A DNA stretch of 64,000 bases from Curtobacterium sp. SGAir0471 (lineage in GTDB: Bacteria; Actinomycetota; Actinomycetes; Actinomycetales; Microbacteriaceae), in assembly GCF_005490985.1 (NCBI RefSeq), contig NZ_CP027869.1:1860001-1924000 (forward strand), given 5' to 3'. Under the pieces are notes generated by a model, which saw only the letters and a program-made list of their open reading frames with translations, was not told the origin of the DNA and did no database searches. Shown here one piece after another: positions 1-10,112 of the stretch. A program made the position numbers and the translations under genes. Positions within the stretch are counted from its first letter, which is position 1. Each line of letters starts with the position of its first letter.

Positions 1-704
1 AGATCCGCGTCGGGAGCGACGCGGGGGCGAGCGAGGTCATCGTCCTCCGTGCCTACGGCGAGACCGCGACCGACGAGGAGAGCCTGGTCACGGGCCTCCT
101 GCTGTCGGACGCGCCCGTGGTCGCGTGGTGGCCGCAGGCCGCTCCCGAGCAGCCGGCGGCGTCCGCGCTGGGCCGGATCGCGCAGCGTCGCATCACCGAC
201 GCCGCCGCGCAGAAGGACCCGAACCGCGCCATCGAGGCGCTCGGGAAGTCCTACGTCCCCGGCGACACCGACTTCGCGTGGACCCGCCTGACGCTGTGGC
301 GGAACCAGCTCGCCGCGGCGCTCGACCAGCCGCCGTACGAGCCCGTCACGGGTGTCGAGGTCTCCGGCGCGAGCGACAGCCCGTCGACGGTCCTGCTCGC
401 CGCCTGGCTGCAGCTGCGGCTCGAGGTGCCGGTGTCCGTCGTGACCTCGCCGCGGGCCACCGGCTCCAGCGGCATCCACGGGGTCAAGCTCCACCGCGCC
501 TCGGGCACGATCGACCTCGAGCGCTCGCTCGTCGACGTCGCGACCCTGTCGATGCCCGGCCAACCGACGCACGACCTGTCGCTGCCGCGGCGGAACCTGC
601 GTGACTGCCTCGCAGAGGAACTCCGTAGACTCGACCCCGACGTCCTCTTCGGAGACGTCGTCAAGCACGGGGTGCCCCAGCTGCGCGAGACCATCGCCGG
701 CTGA
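1..704 (+). CDS. opcA: Glucose-6-phosphate dehydrogenase assembly protein OpcA (3' part)
   Basis: The gene enters from outside the window; the reading frame starts at base 3 and about 233 C-terminal residues are visible. OpcA is the actinobacterial partner needed for assembly and activity of glucose-6-phosphate dehydrogenase, the first enzyme of the oxidative pentose phosphate pathway. The visible part carries the family-like stretch SDAPVVAWWP near its start and ends with ELRRLDPDVLFGDVVKHG. pgl follows on the same strand after a 107-bp gap, which matches the usual zwf-opcA-pgl order, so zwf should lie just upstream. The identification rests on recalled family sequence plus this context. Only the N-terminal part is missing. 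Confidence 0.88.
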   Translation, partial: IRVGSDAGASEVIVLRAYGETATDEESLVTGLLLSDAPVVAWWPQAAPEQPAASALGRIAQRRITDAAAQKDPNRAIEALGKSYVPGDTDFAWTRLTLWRNQLAAALDQPPYEPVTGVEVSGASDSPSTVLLAAWLQLRLEVPVSVVTSPRATGSSGIHGVKLHRASGTIDLERSLVDVATLSMPGQPTHDLSLPRRNLRDCLAEELRRLDPDVLFGDVVKHGVPQLRETIAG

Positions 705-811
705 GCGCCCCACACGACCGGGTCCCGGGTGGTGGTCGACACGACTCCCACCCGGGCCCGGCCGGACCGAAGGCGGTCGCACCGGTCGGCCGCCACGAAC
801 ACGGGAGACAC

Positions 812-1582
812 GTGACCAACGAACGACGGGTGCTGGTGCACCCGGACAAGCAGTCCCTCGGCGCGTCGGTCGCCGCCCGCTTCATCACGAAGATCATCGA
901 CGTGCTGGACGAGCAGGAGCGCGCCGACATCGCGATCAGTGGCGGCTCCGTGTCGACCCTGGTCCTCGCGGCGATCGGGCAGTCGCCCGCGCGCGAGAGC
1001 GTGGACTGGTCGAAGGTGCACGTCTGGTGGGTCGACGAGCGCTGGGTCGCCGAGGGTGACGCGGACCGCAACGTCACCGGCACGCAGTCCGACTTCTTCG
1101 CGCACGTCGACATCCCCGAGACGAACATCCACCCGATGGCGCCGTCCGACGCGGGACTGACCATCGAGGAGGCCGCCGCGCAGTACGAGCGCGAGATGCA
1201 GGACGCCGCTCCCGAGGGTGCGGTCGCACCGCGCTTCGACATCACGCTGCTCGGCGTCGGCCCGGACGGCCACACGGCGTCGCTCTTCCCCGAGTTCCCG
1301 CAGCTCGCGGTCACCGACCGTGCCGTGCTGACGGTCGACGACTCCCCCAAGCCGCCGGCGCAGCGCCTGACGCTGTCGTTCCCGGTGATCAACGCCTCGC
1401 AGCGTGTGTGGGTGATCCTGTCCGGCGCCGAGAAGGCGTCCGTGCTCGGCCTCGCGCTCGCGGGTGCCGCGGTGGACGAGGTCCCCGTCGGCGGCGTGCA
1501 GGGCCGGAAGCGCACCGTGTTCTTCGTCGACCAGGACGCCGCGCGCGACGTCCCGGAGAACCTGATCGCCTCGACGTACTAG
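812..1582 (+). CDS. pgl: 6-phosphogluconolactonase
   Basis: This 256-residue cytoplasmic enzyme hydrolyses 6-phosphogluconolactone to 6-phosphogluconate, the step after glucose-6-phosphate dehydrogenase. Family features are visible: the ISGGSVSTL phosphate-binding loop near residue 45, VHVWWVDERWV near 70, and LLGVGPDGHTASLFP near 150. The GTG start at 812 is chosen because GGGAGA lies about 5 bases upstream and the protein then begins directly with the expected VLVHPD region. The length is normal for the family. The gene is probably the last cistron of a zwf-opcA-pgl operon, because a strong hairpin follows the stop codon and the next gene is convergent. Confidence 0.94.
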   Translation: MTNERRVLVHPDKQSLGASVAARFITKIIDVLDEQERADIAISGGSVSTLVLAAIGQSPARESVDWSKVHVWWVDERWVAEGDADRNVTGTQSDFFAHVDIPETNIHPMAPSDAGLTIEEAAAQYEREMQDAAPEGAVAPRFDITLLGVGPDGHTASLFPEFPQLAVTDRAVLTVDDSPKPPAQRLTLSFPVINASQRVWVILSGAEKASVLGLALAGAAVDEVPVGGVQGRKRTVFFVDQDAARDVPENLIASTY

Positions 1583-1598
1583 ACGCAGCCCCCTGACG

Positions 1599-1638
1599 GA
1601 CGGGAGGCGCAGTGCCGGCTGGCACCGCGCCTCCCGTC
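1599..1638 (+). terminator. Palindromic repeat (family A) acting as pgl terminator
   Basis: Arms GACGGGAGGCGC (1599-1610) and GCGCCTCCCGTC (1627-1638) pair perfectly. One A/C mismatch and a further 5 bp (GTGCC/GGCAC) around a GGCT tetraloop complete the hairpin. It lies 16 bases after the pgl stop. The same arm recurs at several other places in the window, so it is both a likely terminator and a member of a repeat family. Confidence 0.75.
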
Positions 1639-1660
1639 TGTCTGTCTGTCTGTCTGTCTG
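1637..1660 (+). repeat. TCTG tetranucleotide microsatellite, six copies
   Basis: Six uninterrupted copies of TCTG begin inside the right arm of the pgl terminator hairpin and run away from it. The tract is a candidate slippage site. No gene reads through it. The rest of the 1583-1884 gap holds only this tract, the two terminators and unremarkable sequence. Confidence 0.9.
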
Positions 1661-1838
1661 ACGGCTGTCCCGCCGTGGTGGGCTTCTGGTCGCAGGACTT
1701 GCCGCTCACCTTCGCCGCCGACGGCATGCCGTGCGACCTGAACGGCAGCGGGCGGCACGTCGTGCAACCCGAGAGCCCGGCACCGGGAGTTCGCTCGTCG
1801 ACTGCCGACCTCGGCACCAGGACGTCCAGGGACGCCGA

Positions 1839-1869
1839 AGGCCCCCGCACCGGGTCGGTGCGGGGGCCT
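1839..1869 (-). terminator. Terminator of the secG-rbpA unit
   Basis: A perfect 13-bp stem (1839-1851 with 1857-1869) closes a 5-base loop, 15 bases beyond the rbpA stop on the minus strand. It faces the pgl terminator across a convergent gap. There is no long U tract, as is usual in GC-rich actinobacteria. Confidence 0.75.
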
Positions 1870-1884
1870 CAGTGATGTCTGGTG

Positions 1885-2244
1885 CTACTTCGCGGTACCG
1901 CGACGCTGCCGGAGCTGCTGCAGCGCGTCCTCGAGGAGCTGCGCTGCCTCTTCCTCGGTGCGGCGCTCCTTCACGTACGCGAGGTGCGTCTTGTAGGGCT
2001 CGGTCTTCGCGACGACGGGAGGGTTCTCCTTGTCACGCCCGGCCGGGAGACCCGTGGAGGGCGAGTCGACCGTCTCCGGGATCTCGTCCTCCGGCAGGGT
2101 CGCCGAGAAGTACCGCACGACCTCGTTGCCGAGGGCATCCCAGTACGAGACCGCCACGCGCTCCGCCTGGACGCCGCGGTCCTGCTCCCCCATCGGGCCC
2201 GCGCCGACGCGCGACCCTCGGATTGCACTGCCTCCGGTTGCCAT
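1885..2244 (-). CDS. rbpA: RNA polymerase-binding protein RbpA
   Basis: This 119-residue actinobacterial transcription factor binds RNA polymerase and the principal sigma factor and stabilises the promoter open complex. The sequence matches the family: GSAIRGSRVGAGPMGE near the N-terminus, ERVAVSYWDALGNEVVRYFS in the core, and a sigma-interacting C-terminal helix region (HLAYVKERRTEEEAAQLLEDAL). The usual zinc-site cysteines of the core domain are absent, which is also known in some RbpA lineages. It starts 3 bases after the secG stop, so the two are probably cotranscribed. A strong hairpin follows its stop codon. Confidence 0.93.
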   Translation of the reverse strand: MATGGSAIRGSRVGAGPMGEQDRGVQAERVAVSYWDALGNEVVRYFSATLPEDEIPETVDSPSTGLPAGRDKENPPVVAKTEPYKTHLAYVKERRTEEEAAQLLEDALQQLRQRRGTAK

Positions 2245-2247
2245 GGA

Positions 2248-2499
2248 TCAGCTCCCCGCCGTGAACTTGTTGATGAGACCGAGCACGATGATGGACACGA
2301 TCCAGACCAGACCGAGGATCACCGTGATGCGGTTGAGGTTGCGCTCGGCGACGCCGGACGCCCCGAGGTTGCTCGTCACGCCGCCGCCGAACATGTCGGA
2401 GAGACCGCCACCGCGGCCCTTGTGCAGGAGGATGAGGAGCGTGAGCAGGAGGCTCGTGATCGCGAGCAGGACCTGCAGCACGACGGAGAGTATCGCCAC
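2248..2499 (-). CDS. secG: Preprotein translocase subunit SecG
   Basis: SecG is a small inner-membrane subunit of the SecYEG translocon. The chosen GTG start at 2499 gives 83 residues, the usual size. It follows GAAAGG at a spacing of 6, and an upstream extension to 2562 would add only non-family residues. Two transmembrane segments are visible, one N-terminal (VVLQVLLAITSLLLTLLILL) and one C-terminal (ITVILGLVWIVSIIVLGLI). They flank the conserved cytoplasmic loop KGRGGGLSDMFGGG. tpiA lies upstream behind a terminator hairpin, and rbpA follows immediately. Confidence 0.93.
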   Translation of the reverse strand: MAILSVVLQVLLAITSLLLTLLILLHKGRGGGLSDMFGGGVTSNLGASGVAERNLNRITVILGLVWIVSIIVLGLINKFTAGS

Positions 2500-2530
2500 G
2501 ACGTACCTTTCGTGTGAAGTCAGCCCTGCA

Positions 2531-2536
2531 AGTGTA
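2531..2536 (-). promoter_or_regulatory. Candidate -10 element (TACACT) for secG-rbpA
   Basis: TACACT on the minus strand lies 31 bases upstream of the secG GTG, between the tpiA terminator and the gene. It fits the actinobacterial TANNNT pattern. No good -35 hexamer is seen. Confidence 0.5.
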
Positions 2537-2575
2537 CCGGGCTGCGCGAGCAGCCAGGACACCGGGCAGGGCGTG

Positions 2576-2611
2576 GCTCAGGCCGGCCACGCGGACGTGA
2601 CCGGCCTGAGC
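2576..2611 (-). terminator. Terminator of the gap-pgk-tpiA operon
   Basis: An 11-bp outer stem (2576-2586 with 2601-2611) continues into an inner CACG/CGTG stem with a CGGA tetraloop. It sits 8 bases after the tpiA stop codon on the minus strand. Confidence 0.75.
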
Positions 2612-2619
2612 GAGGTGGA

Positions 2620-3395
2620 TCAGAGTCCGACGTGCTGCCGGAAACGTGCGATGGCCGCGAACTCCTGCACGTCGAGCGAGGCGCCACCGACGAGCGCGCC
2701 GTCGATGTCGGGCTCGCGGAGGAAGCCGGCGATGTTGCCCGACTTCACCGAACCGCCGTAGAGCACGCGGGTGCTCGCGGCGAGGTCGTCGCCCCAGGCC
2801 TCGGCGATCCCGCGGCGCAGGGCGGCGCAGTCCTCCTGGGCCTGTTCCGGGGTGGCTGCCTGGCCGGAGCCGATCGCCCACACCGGCTCGTACGCGACGA
2901 CGATCTCGGACGGCTTGACGGCGTCGAGGACGACCTTCAGCTGCTCGACCGGCACGACACCGGCGCCTCGCTGCTCGCGCTCCTCGCCGGTCTCGCCGAC
3001 GCAGACGACCGGTACCAGACCGTGCTTGACGGCGGCGGCGGTCTTCGCGGCCACGACCTCGTCGGTCTCCCCGTGCACCGTGCGACGCTCGGAGTGCCCG
3101 ACGATGACGTACTTCGCGTCGAGGGCCGCGAGGAACGCACCCGAGACGTCGCCGGTGTAGGCACCGGAGTCGTACTGCGAGAGGTCCTGCGCGCCGAACT
3201 CGATCGCGAGCTTGTCGGCCGAGATGAGCGTCTGCACGCTCCGCAGGTCCGTGAAGGGCGGGAACACCGCGACCTCGACGTCGTCGTGGTCGTGGCGCGC
3301 GTCCTTCAGCGTCCACGCGAGCTTCTGCACGGTGGCGATCGCCTGGAGGTGGTCCAGGTTCATCTTCCAGTTCCCGGCGATGAAGGGCGTGCGGG

Positions 3396-3399
<4 letters not shown>
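2620..3399 (-). CDS. tpiA: Triosephosphate isomerase
   Basis: This 259-residue cytoplasmic TIM-barrel enzyme interconverts dihydroxyacetone phosphate and glyceraldehyde 3-phosphate. Catalytic signatures are present: the lysine in AGNWKMN (residues 7-13), the histidine in [10 protein letters not shown], and the glutamate in [13 protein letters not shown]. The ATG at 3399 overlaps the pgk stop as ATGA, which decides this start over an upstream in-frame one at 3408. It is the last gene of gap-pgk-tpiA and is followed by a hairpin terminator. Confidence 0.96.
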
Positions 3400-5872
<2,473 letters not shown>

Positions 5873-5879
5873 TCAGGGG

Positions 5880-6860
5880 CTACGCCCCCTCGAGCTCCTC
5901 CGGCACGCTGGCCTCGGTCCCCGGGATCCCCAGGTCCGACGCCTTCTTGTCGGCCATCGCGAGCAGGCGGCGGATGCGGCCGGCGATCGCGTCCTTCGTC
6001 ATCGGCGGCTCGGCGTGCTGGCCGAGCTCGTCGAGCGACGCGTCCCGGTGCTGCAGGCGCAGCGAGCCGGCGTACTTGAGGTGGTCCGGCACCTCGTCGC
6101 CGAGGATCTCGAGCGCACGCTCGACGCGGGCGCACGCGGCGACGGCGGCCTGCGCCGAGCGGCGGAGGTTCGCGTCGTCGAAGTTCACCAGGCGGTTGGC
6201 GGTGGCGCGGACCTCGCGGCGCTGGCGCATCTCCTCCCATTCCGCGGTCGTGCGGGCGGCTCCCATGACGGTGAGCATCTGGCCGATCGCCTCGCCGTCG
6301 CGGATGACCACGCGGTGGACGCCACGGACCTCGCGGCCCTTCGCGGCGATGCCGAGGCGCGACGCGGCGCCGACCAGGGCCATCGCTGCCTCGTTGCCCG
6401 GGCAGGTCACCTCGAGGGCGGCGGCGCGACCCGGGTCGGTCAGCGTGCCGGAGGCCAGGAACGCACCGCGCCAGATGGCGGCGAGGTCCTCGCGGTTGCC
6501 GGTCGTGAGCCGGTTCGGCAGGCCGCGCACCGGACGACGGCGGGCGTCCATGAGCCCGGTCTGGCGGGCGAGCGTCTCCCCCGCCTCGAGCACGCGGACC
6601 AGGTAGCGGGTGCCACGGCGGGAGGAGGCGGACGACCCCACCGACGCCTCGCTCCGCACGCCGTACAGCTCCGCCAGGTCCTTTCGCACGCGGTGGACGA
6701 TGATCCGGGTGTCGAGCTCGACCTCGACCGCGATCCTGCCCGAGATGACGTGCAGGCCACCCGCGAACCGCAGGATGGTCGCGAGTTCGGCGGCGCGGAC
6801 CGTGTTGCGGTTCACGACGACCCTGGCCAGTTCGTCCTTGACCTCGGCAGTCAACGGCAC
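5880..6860 (-). CDS. whiA: Sporulation/cell-division transcriptional regulator WhiA
   Basis: WhiA is a 326-residue DNA-binding protein with an N-terminal LAGLIDADG-like fold and a C-terminal helix-turn-helix. In Streptomyces it acts with WhiB to control septation genes; its role in non-sporulating actinobacteria is less clear. Visible markers are [12 protein letters not shown] at the N-terminus, [15 protein letters not shown] in the middle, and [17 protein letters not shown] before the HTH ([32 protein letters not shown]). The GTG start at 6860 has AGGAA about 9 bases upstream. It follows rapZ after 75 bases; the yvcK gene often found between them is absent. Confidence 0.95.
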   Translation of the reverse strand: MPLTAEVKDELARVVVNRNTVRAAELATILRFAGGLHVISGRIAVEVELDTRIIVHRVRKDLAELYGVRSEASVGSSASSRRGTRYLVRVLEAGETLARQTGLMDARRRPVRGLPNRLTTGNREDLAAIWRGAFLASGTLTDPGRAAALEVTCPGNEAAMALVGAASRLGIAAKGREVRGVHRVVIRDGEAIGQMLTVMGAARTTAEWEEMRQRREVRATANRLVNFDDANLRRSAQAAVAACARVERALEILGDEVPDHLKYAGSLRLQHRDASLDELGQHAEPPMTKDAIAGRIRRLLAMADKKASDLGIPGTEASVPEELEGA

Positions 6861-6935
6861 AGCATCATTCCTAACGTTTTCTCTGGTGGGGTCCGCGGGT
6901 CCGGCGCACGTGGTGTGGAGCGGCCGGAGGAACGG

Positions 6936-7847
6936 TCACTCCCGGCCGAGATCTCGGTTCTTCACACGCACGGCGACGTCGGACATCCCGCGGAGGAGGT
7001 TCGCCAACTCGGCGACGACGGCGACCGAGCGGTGCTTGCCGCCGGTACAGCCGATGGCGATCGTAGCGTGTCTTTTGTTCTCGCGTTGGTATCCCGCGAG
7101 CACGGGCTCGAGCACGGCGGCGTAGCGCTCGACGAACGAGCGGGCTCCCGGCTGCGACAGGACGTACTCGGACACGGGGGCGTCGAGGCCGGTGTGCGGG
7201 CGGAGTTCCGGCACCCAGTAGGGGTTCGGGATGAACCGCACGTCGGCCACCATGTCGGCGTCGGCGGGCAGCCCGTACTTGAACCCGAAGCTCATCAGCG
7301 TGACCTGCACGCCGACGAAGTGGTCGTCGGCGAACCGCTCCGTCACGGCGTTCGCGAGCTGGTGGATGTTGAGGTCCGACGTGTCGATGACCACGTCGGC
7401 CGCCTCGCGCAGCGCGGACAGCCGCGACCGCTCGAGCCCGATGCCGTCGAGCAGCGTCCCGTCGCCCTGCAGCGGGTGCGGGCGCCGGACCTGCTCGAAC
7501 CGGCGAACGAGCACGGCGTCGGTCGCCTCGAGGAAGAGCACCCGGACCCTTGCGGAGCTGCCCGCCCGGACCTGCTCGACGGCGTGCTCCGGGTCCGTGA
7601 AGAACCGGCCCCCGCGGACGTCGACGACGGTCGCGATCTTCGGGATCTTCTCCCCGGCGCGGTCGGCGAGCTCCGTCAGCGGGCCGAGCATCTGCGTCGG
7701 GAGGTTGTCGACCACGTACCAGCCGAGGTCCTCGAGCGCCTTGCCGACGGTCGAGCGTCCGGCTCCGGACATGCCGGTGACGATGAGGATGTCGTGCTGC
7801 TGCGACGCGGACGTCGGGGCGGGTCGGTCGTCGCTCGTGTCGCTCAT
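6936..7847 (-). CDS. rapZ: RNase adapter protein RapZ (P-loop nucleotide-binding protein)
   Basis: This 303-residue member of the RapZ/YvcJ family binds nucleotides. In E. coli RapZ feeds the small RNA GlmZ to RNase E to tune glucosamine-6-phosphate synthesis; the target in actinobacteria is unknown. The Walker A loop is GMSGAGRST (near residue 25), with arginine in place of the usual lysine, as is common in actinobacterial members. The C-terminal region carries the conserved [18 protein letters not shown]. It lies between uvrC and whiA, the standard actinobacterial order. Confidence 0.93.
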   Translation of the reverse strand: MSDTSDDRPAPTSASQQHDILIVTGMSGAGRSTVGKALEDLGWYVVDNLPTQMLGPLTELADRAGEKIPKIATVVDVRGGRFFTDPEHAVEQVRAGSSARVRVLFLEATDAVLVRRFEQVRRPHPLQGDGTLLDGIGLERSRLSALREAADVVIDTSDLNIHQLANAVTERFADDHFVGVQVTLMSFGFKYGLPADADMVADVRFIPNPYWVPELRPHTGLDAPVSEYVLSQPGARSFVERYAAVLEPVLAGYQRENKRHATIAIGCTGGKHRSVAVVAELANLLRGMSDVAVRVKNRDLGRE

Positions 7848-7872
7848 GTGTGGGAGGGCTCCGTCGTGGCGG

Positions 7873-7929
7873 CCCGGGCCACGGCCCGGGGAGGTCTCGG
7901 CTGCGGGTGCCGGCTGCTCGTCCAGGCTA
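7873..7929 (-). promoter_or_regulatory. Candidate rapZ promoter and leader hairpin
   Basis: A TAGCCT -10-like hexamer lies at 7924-7929 on the minus strand. Between it and the rapZ start, CCCGGGCC (7873-7880) and GGCCCGGG (7883-7890) form an 8-bp hairpin that would sit in a leader of about 70 bases. No -35 element was recognised. Confidence 0.35.
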
Positions 7930-7955
7930 CCGTCCCCCGTCCGGGGCGGCGCGGG

Positions 7956-10112
7956 TCACCGGGGGCGGGAGGGTCCGTCGTCGGAGACGGCGGGGACGCG
8001 GACGGGACCGGTCGGGACGGTCGGGACCGTCGGGACCGTCGGGACCGTCGGGACCGTCGGACGGGAGGCTCGGCTCGGCTCCGCCGCATCGGTCACCTCG
8101 TGCGCGTCCTGGTCGACGGCCGTGGCCCGCTCCGGCGTGCTGGAGTCGGGCTCGCTGGCGTCCCGTTCGCTCGCTTCCGGCGCGCTGGCGGCCGGTGCAC
8201 TCGCTTCCGGCGCGCTGCGCGGTGTCTGCGCGAGCTTCGTGACGACCGCTGCCGCCGTCGCCGCGCCGACGCCGTTCACCTCGGCGATCTGCTCCGCCGT
8301 CGCCTCCCGCAGGCGCGCCACCGACCCGAAGTGCTTGAGCAGGGCGTTGACCCGTGTCGGACCGAGCCCGGGGATCTCGGACAGCTGCGACCGGACGTCG
8401 CGCTTCCGCCGGGTCCGCTGGTGGGTGATCGCGAACCGGTGCGCCTCGTCACGGATCCGCTGGATCAGGAAGAGCGCCTCGGAGTTGCGCGGCATGATCA
8501 CCGGGAAGTCGTCGTCGGGCAGCCAGAGCTCCTCGAGACGCTTCGCGATGCCGACCAGCGCGATGTCGTGCACGCCTGCCTCGTCCATCGCCCGCTTCGC
8601 CGCCTGCACCTGCGGCTGCCCGCCGTCGACGATGAGCAGCTGCGGTCGGTAGGCGAAGCGCTTCGTCGGCTTCGTGCCCTCGACGACCTCGTCGCTGGTG
8701 GCGTCCGGGACGTCCGGCACCGCGGCGTCCTCGTCGAGGCGCGCCAGACGGCGGGACAGCACCTGGTACATGCTGTCCGTGTCGTCGGTCGTCTCGGCGA
8801 TCGTGTACCGGCGGTACTGGTCCTTCCGCGGCAGCCCGTCCTCGAACACCACCATCGACGCGACGACGTTCGTGCCCTGCAGGTGCGAGATGTCGTAGCA
8901 CTCCATGCGCAGGGGGGCCTCGGTCATGCCGAGGGCGTCCTGGATGTCCGCGAGGGCGGCCGACCGGGTCGTGTAGTCGGCGCTCCGCTTCGTCTTGTAG
9001 AGCATGAGCGCCTGCGCGGCGTTCTGAGCCGCCGTGCGGGCCAGGCCCGCACGGTCGCCGCGCTGCGCGGTGCTGAGCTTCGTGCCGCGCCCACCGCGCC
9101 GTTCGCTGAGCCACTGCTGCAGCGCCTCGGCGTCCTCGGGGAGCTCGGGGACGACGACCTCACGCGGGACGTCGTCGCTCGTCGCGTACTGGCCCTGGAC
9201 GATCTGCTCGACGAGGTCACCGGTGCTGATGTCGAGCTCCTTGTCGACCACCCAGCCCCGGACACCGCGGATGCGCCCGCCTCGGACCGAGAAGAGCTGC
9301 ACGGCGGCCGCGAGCTCGTCCTCGGCGACGCCGAACAGGTCGAGGTCGACCGAGTCGCGGAGGACGACGGCCGACTTCTCGAGCACGGCCTCGAGGGCAC
9401 CGACCTGGTCGCGGTACTTCGCGGCCTGCTCGTAGTCCATCGCGTCGGCCGCCGCGGCCATGCGCTGCCGCAGGGTCGTGATCACCCGGCGGTCGTAGCT
9501 GCCCATGAAGCGGACGAACTCCTCGACGATCGCCCGGTGCTCCGCGATGGTGACCTTCTGCGAACAGGGGCCACCGCACTTGCCGATCTGCCCGGGGAAG
9601 CACGGCTTGCCGGTCTGCATCGCCTTCTTGTACGACGAGTCCGAGCAGGTGCGGATCGGGAAGACCTTGATCATCAGGTCGATGGTGTCGTGCACCGCCC
9701 AGATCTTCGGGTAGGGCCCGAAGTACTTCGCGCCCTTGATCTTCCGGTTGCGCGTCACCATCACCCGCGGCGACTCCTCGCCCAGGGTGATCGCCATGTA
9801 CGGGTACGACTTGTCGTCCCGGAACTTGACGTTGAAGGGCGGGTCGAACTCCTTGATCCAGGTGTACTCGAGCTGCAGGGCCTCGATCTCGGAGCCGACC
9901 GTGGTCCACTCGACGCTCCGCGCGGTGAGCACCATCCGCCGGGTGCGCTCGTGCAGGGTCGGCAGCGGGGCGAAGTAGTTGCTCAGCCGGGCGCGGAGGT
10001 TCTTCGCCTTGCCGACGTAGAGCACCCGGCCGGCCTCGTCACGCCACCGGTAGACGCCTGGGTCGGTCGGGATCTCCCCCGCCTTCGGCCGCCAGGAGAC
10101 GGTGTCCGCCAC
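7956..10112 (-). CDS. uvrC: Excinuclease ABC subunit C
   Basis: UvrC makes both incisions in nucleotide excision repair. The order of domains in this 718-residue protein is a GIY-YIG nuclease ([25 protein letters not shown] cluster near residue 20), a cysteine cluster ([13 protein letters not shown]), a UVR domain ([17 protein letters not shown]), the RNase H-like nuclease ([14 protein letters not shown]) and tandem helix-hairpin-helix motifs ([18 protein letters not shown]). The GTG start at 10112 abuts the uvrA stop with no spacer. From about residue 628 to the end there is an unusual low-complexity tail rich in Ala/Ser/Glu, then a VPT repeat; at DNA level this tail holds 9-bp tandem repeats and a fragment of the dispersed palindrome. 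Confidence 0.96.
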   Translation of the reverse strand: MADTVSWRPKAGEIPTDPGVYRWRDEAGRVLYVGKAKNLRARLSNYFAPLPTLHERTRRMVLTARSVEWTTVGSEIEALQLEYTWIKEFDPPFNVKFRDDKSYPYMAITLGEESPRVMVTRNRKIKGAKYFGPYPKIWAVHDTIDLMIKVFPIRTCSDSSYKKAMQTGKPCFPGQIGKCGGPCSQKVTIAEHRAIVEEFVRFMGSYDRRVITTLRQRMAAAADAMDYEQAAKYRDQVGALEAVLEKSAVVLRDSVDLDLFGVAEDELAAAVQLFSVRGGRIRGVRGWVVDKELDISTGDLVEQIVQGQYATSDDVPREVVVPELPEDAEALQQWLSERRGGRGTKLSTAQRGDRAGLARTAAQNAAQALMLYKTKRSADYTTRSAALADIQDALGMTEAPLRMECYDISHLQGTNVVASMVVFEDGLPRKDQYRRYTIAETTDDTDSMYQVLSRRLARLDEDAAVPDVPDATSDEVVEGTKPTKRFAYRPQLLIVDGGQPQVQAAKRAMDEAGVHDIALVGIAKRLEELWLPDDDFPVIMPRNSEALFLIQRIRDEAHRFAITHQRTRRKRDVRSQLSEIPGLGPTRVNALLKHFGSVARLREATAEQIAEVNGVGAATAAAVVTKLAQTPRSAPEASAPAASAPEASERDASEPDSSTPERATAVDQDAHEVTDAAEPSRASRPTVPTVPTVPTVPTVPTGPVRVPAVSDDGPSRPR
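8013..8069 (+). repeat. 9-bp tandem repeats plus family A arm inside the uvrC 3' end
   Basis: Five 9-bp units (CGGGACCGT, the first with one change) run from 8013 to 8057. They are followed directly by GGACGGGAGGC (8059-8069), the core of the dispersed palindrome arm. All of this is in frame inside uvrC and encodes the repeated VPT tail. Confidence 0.85.
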
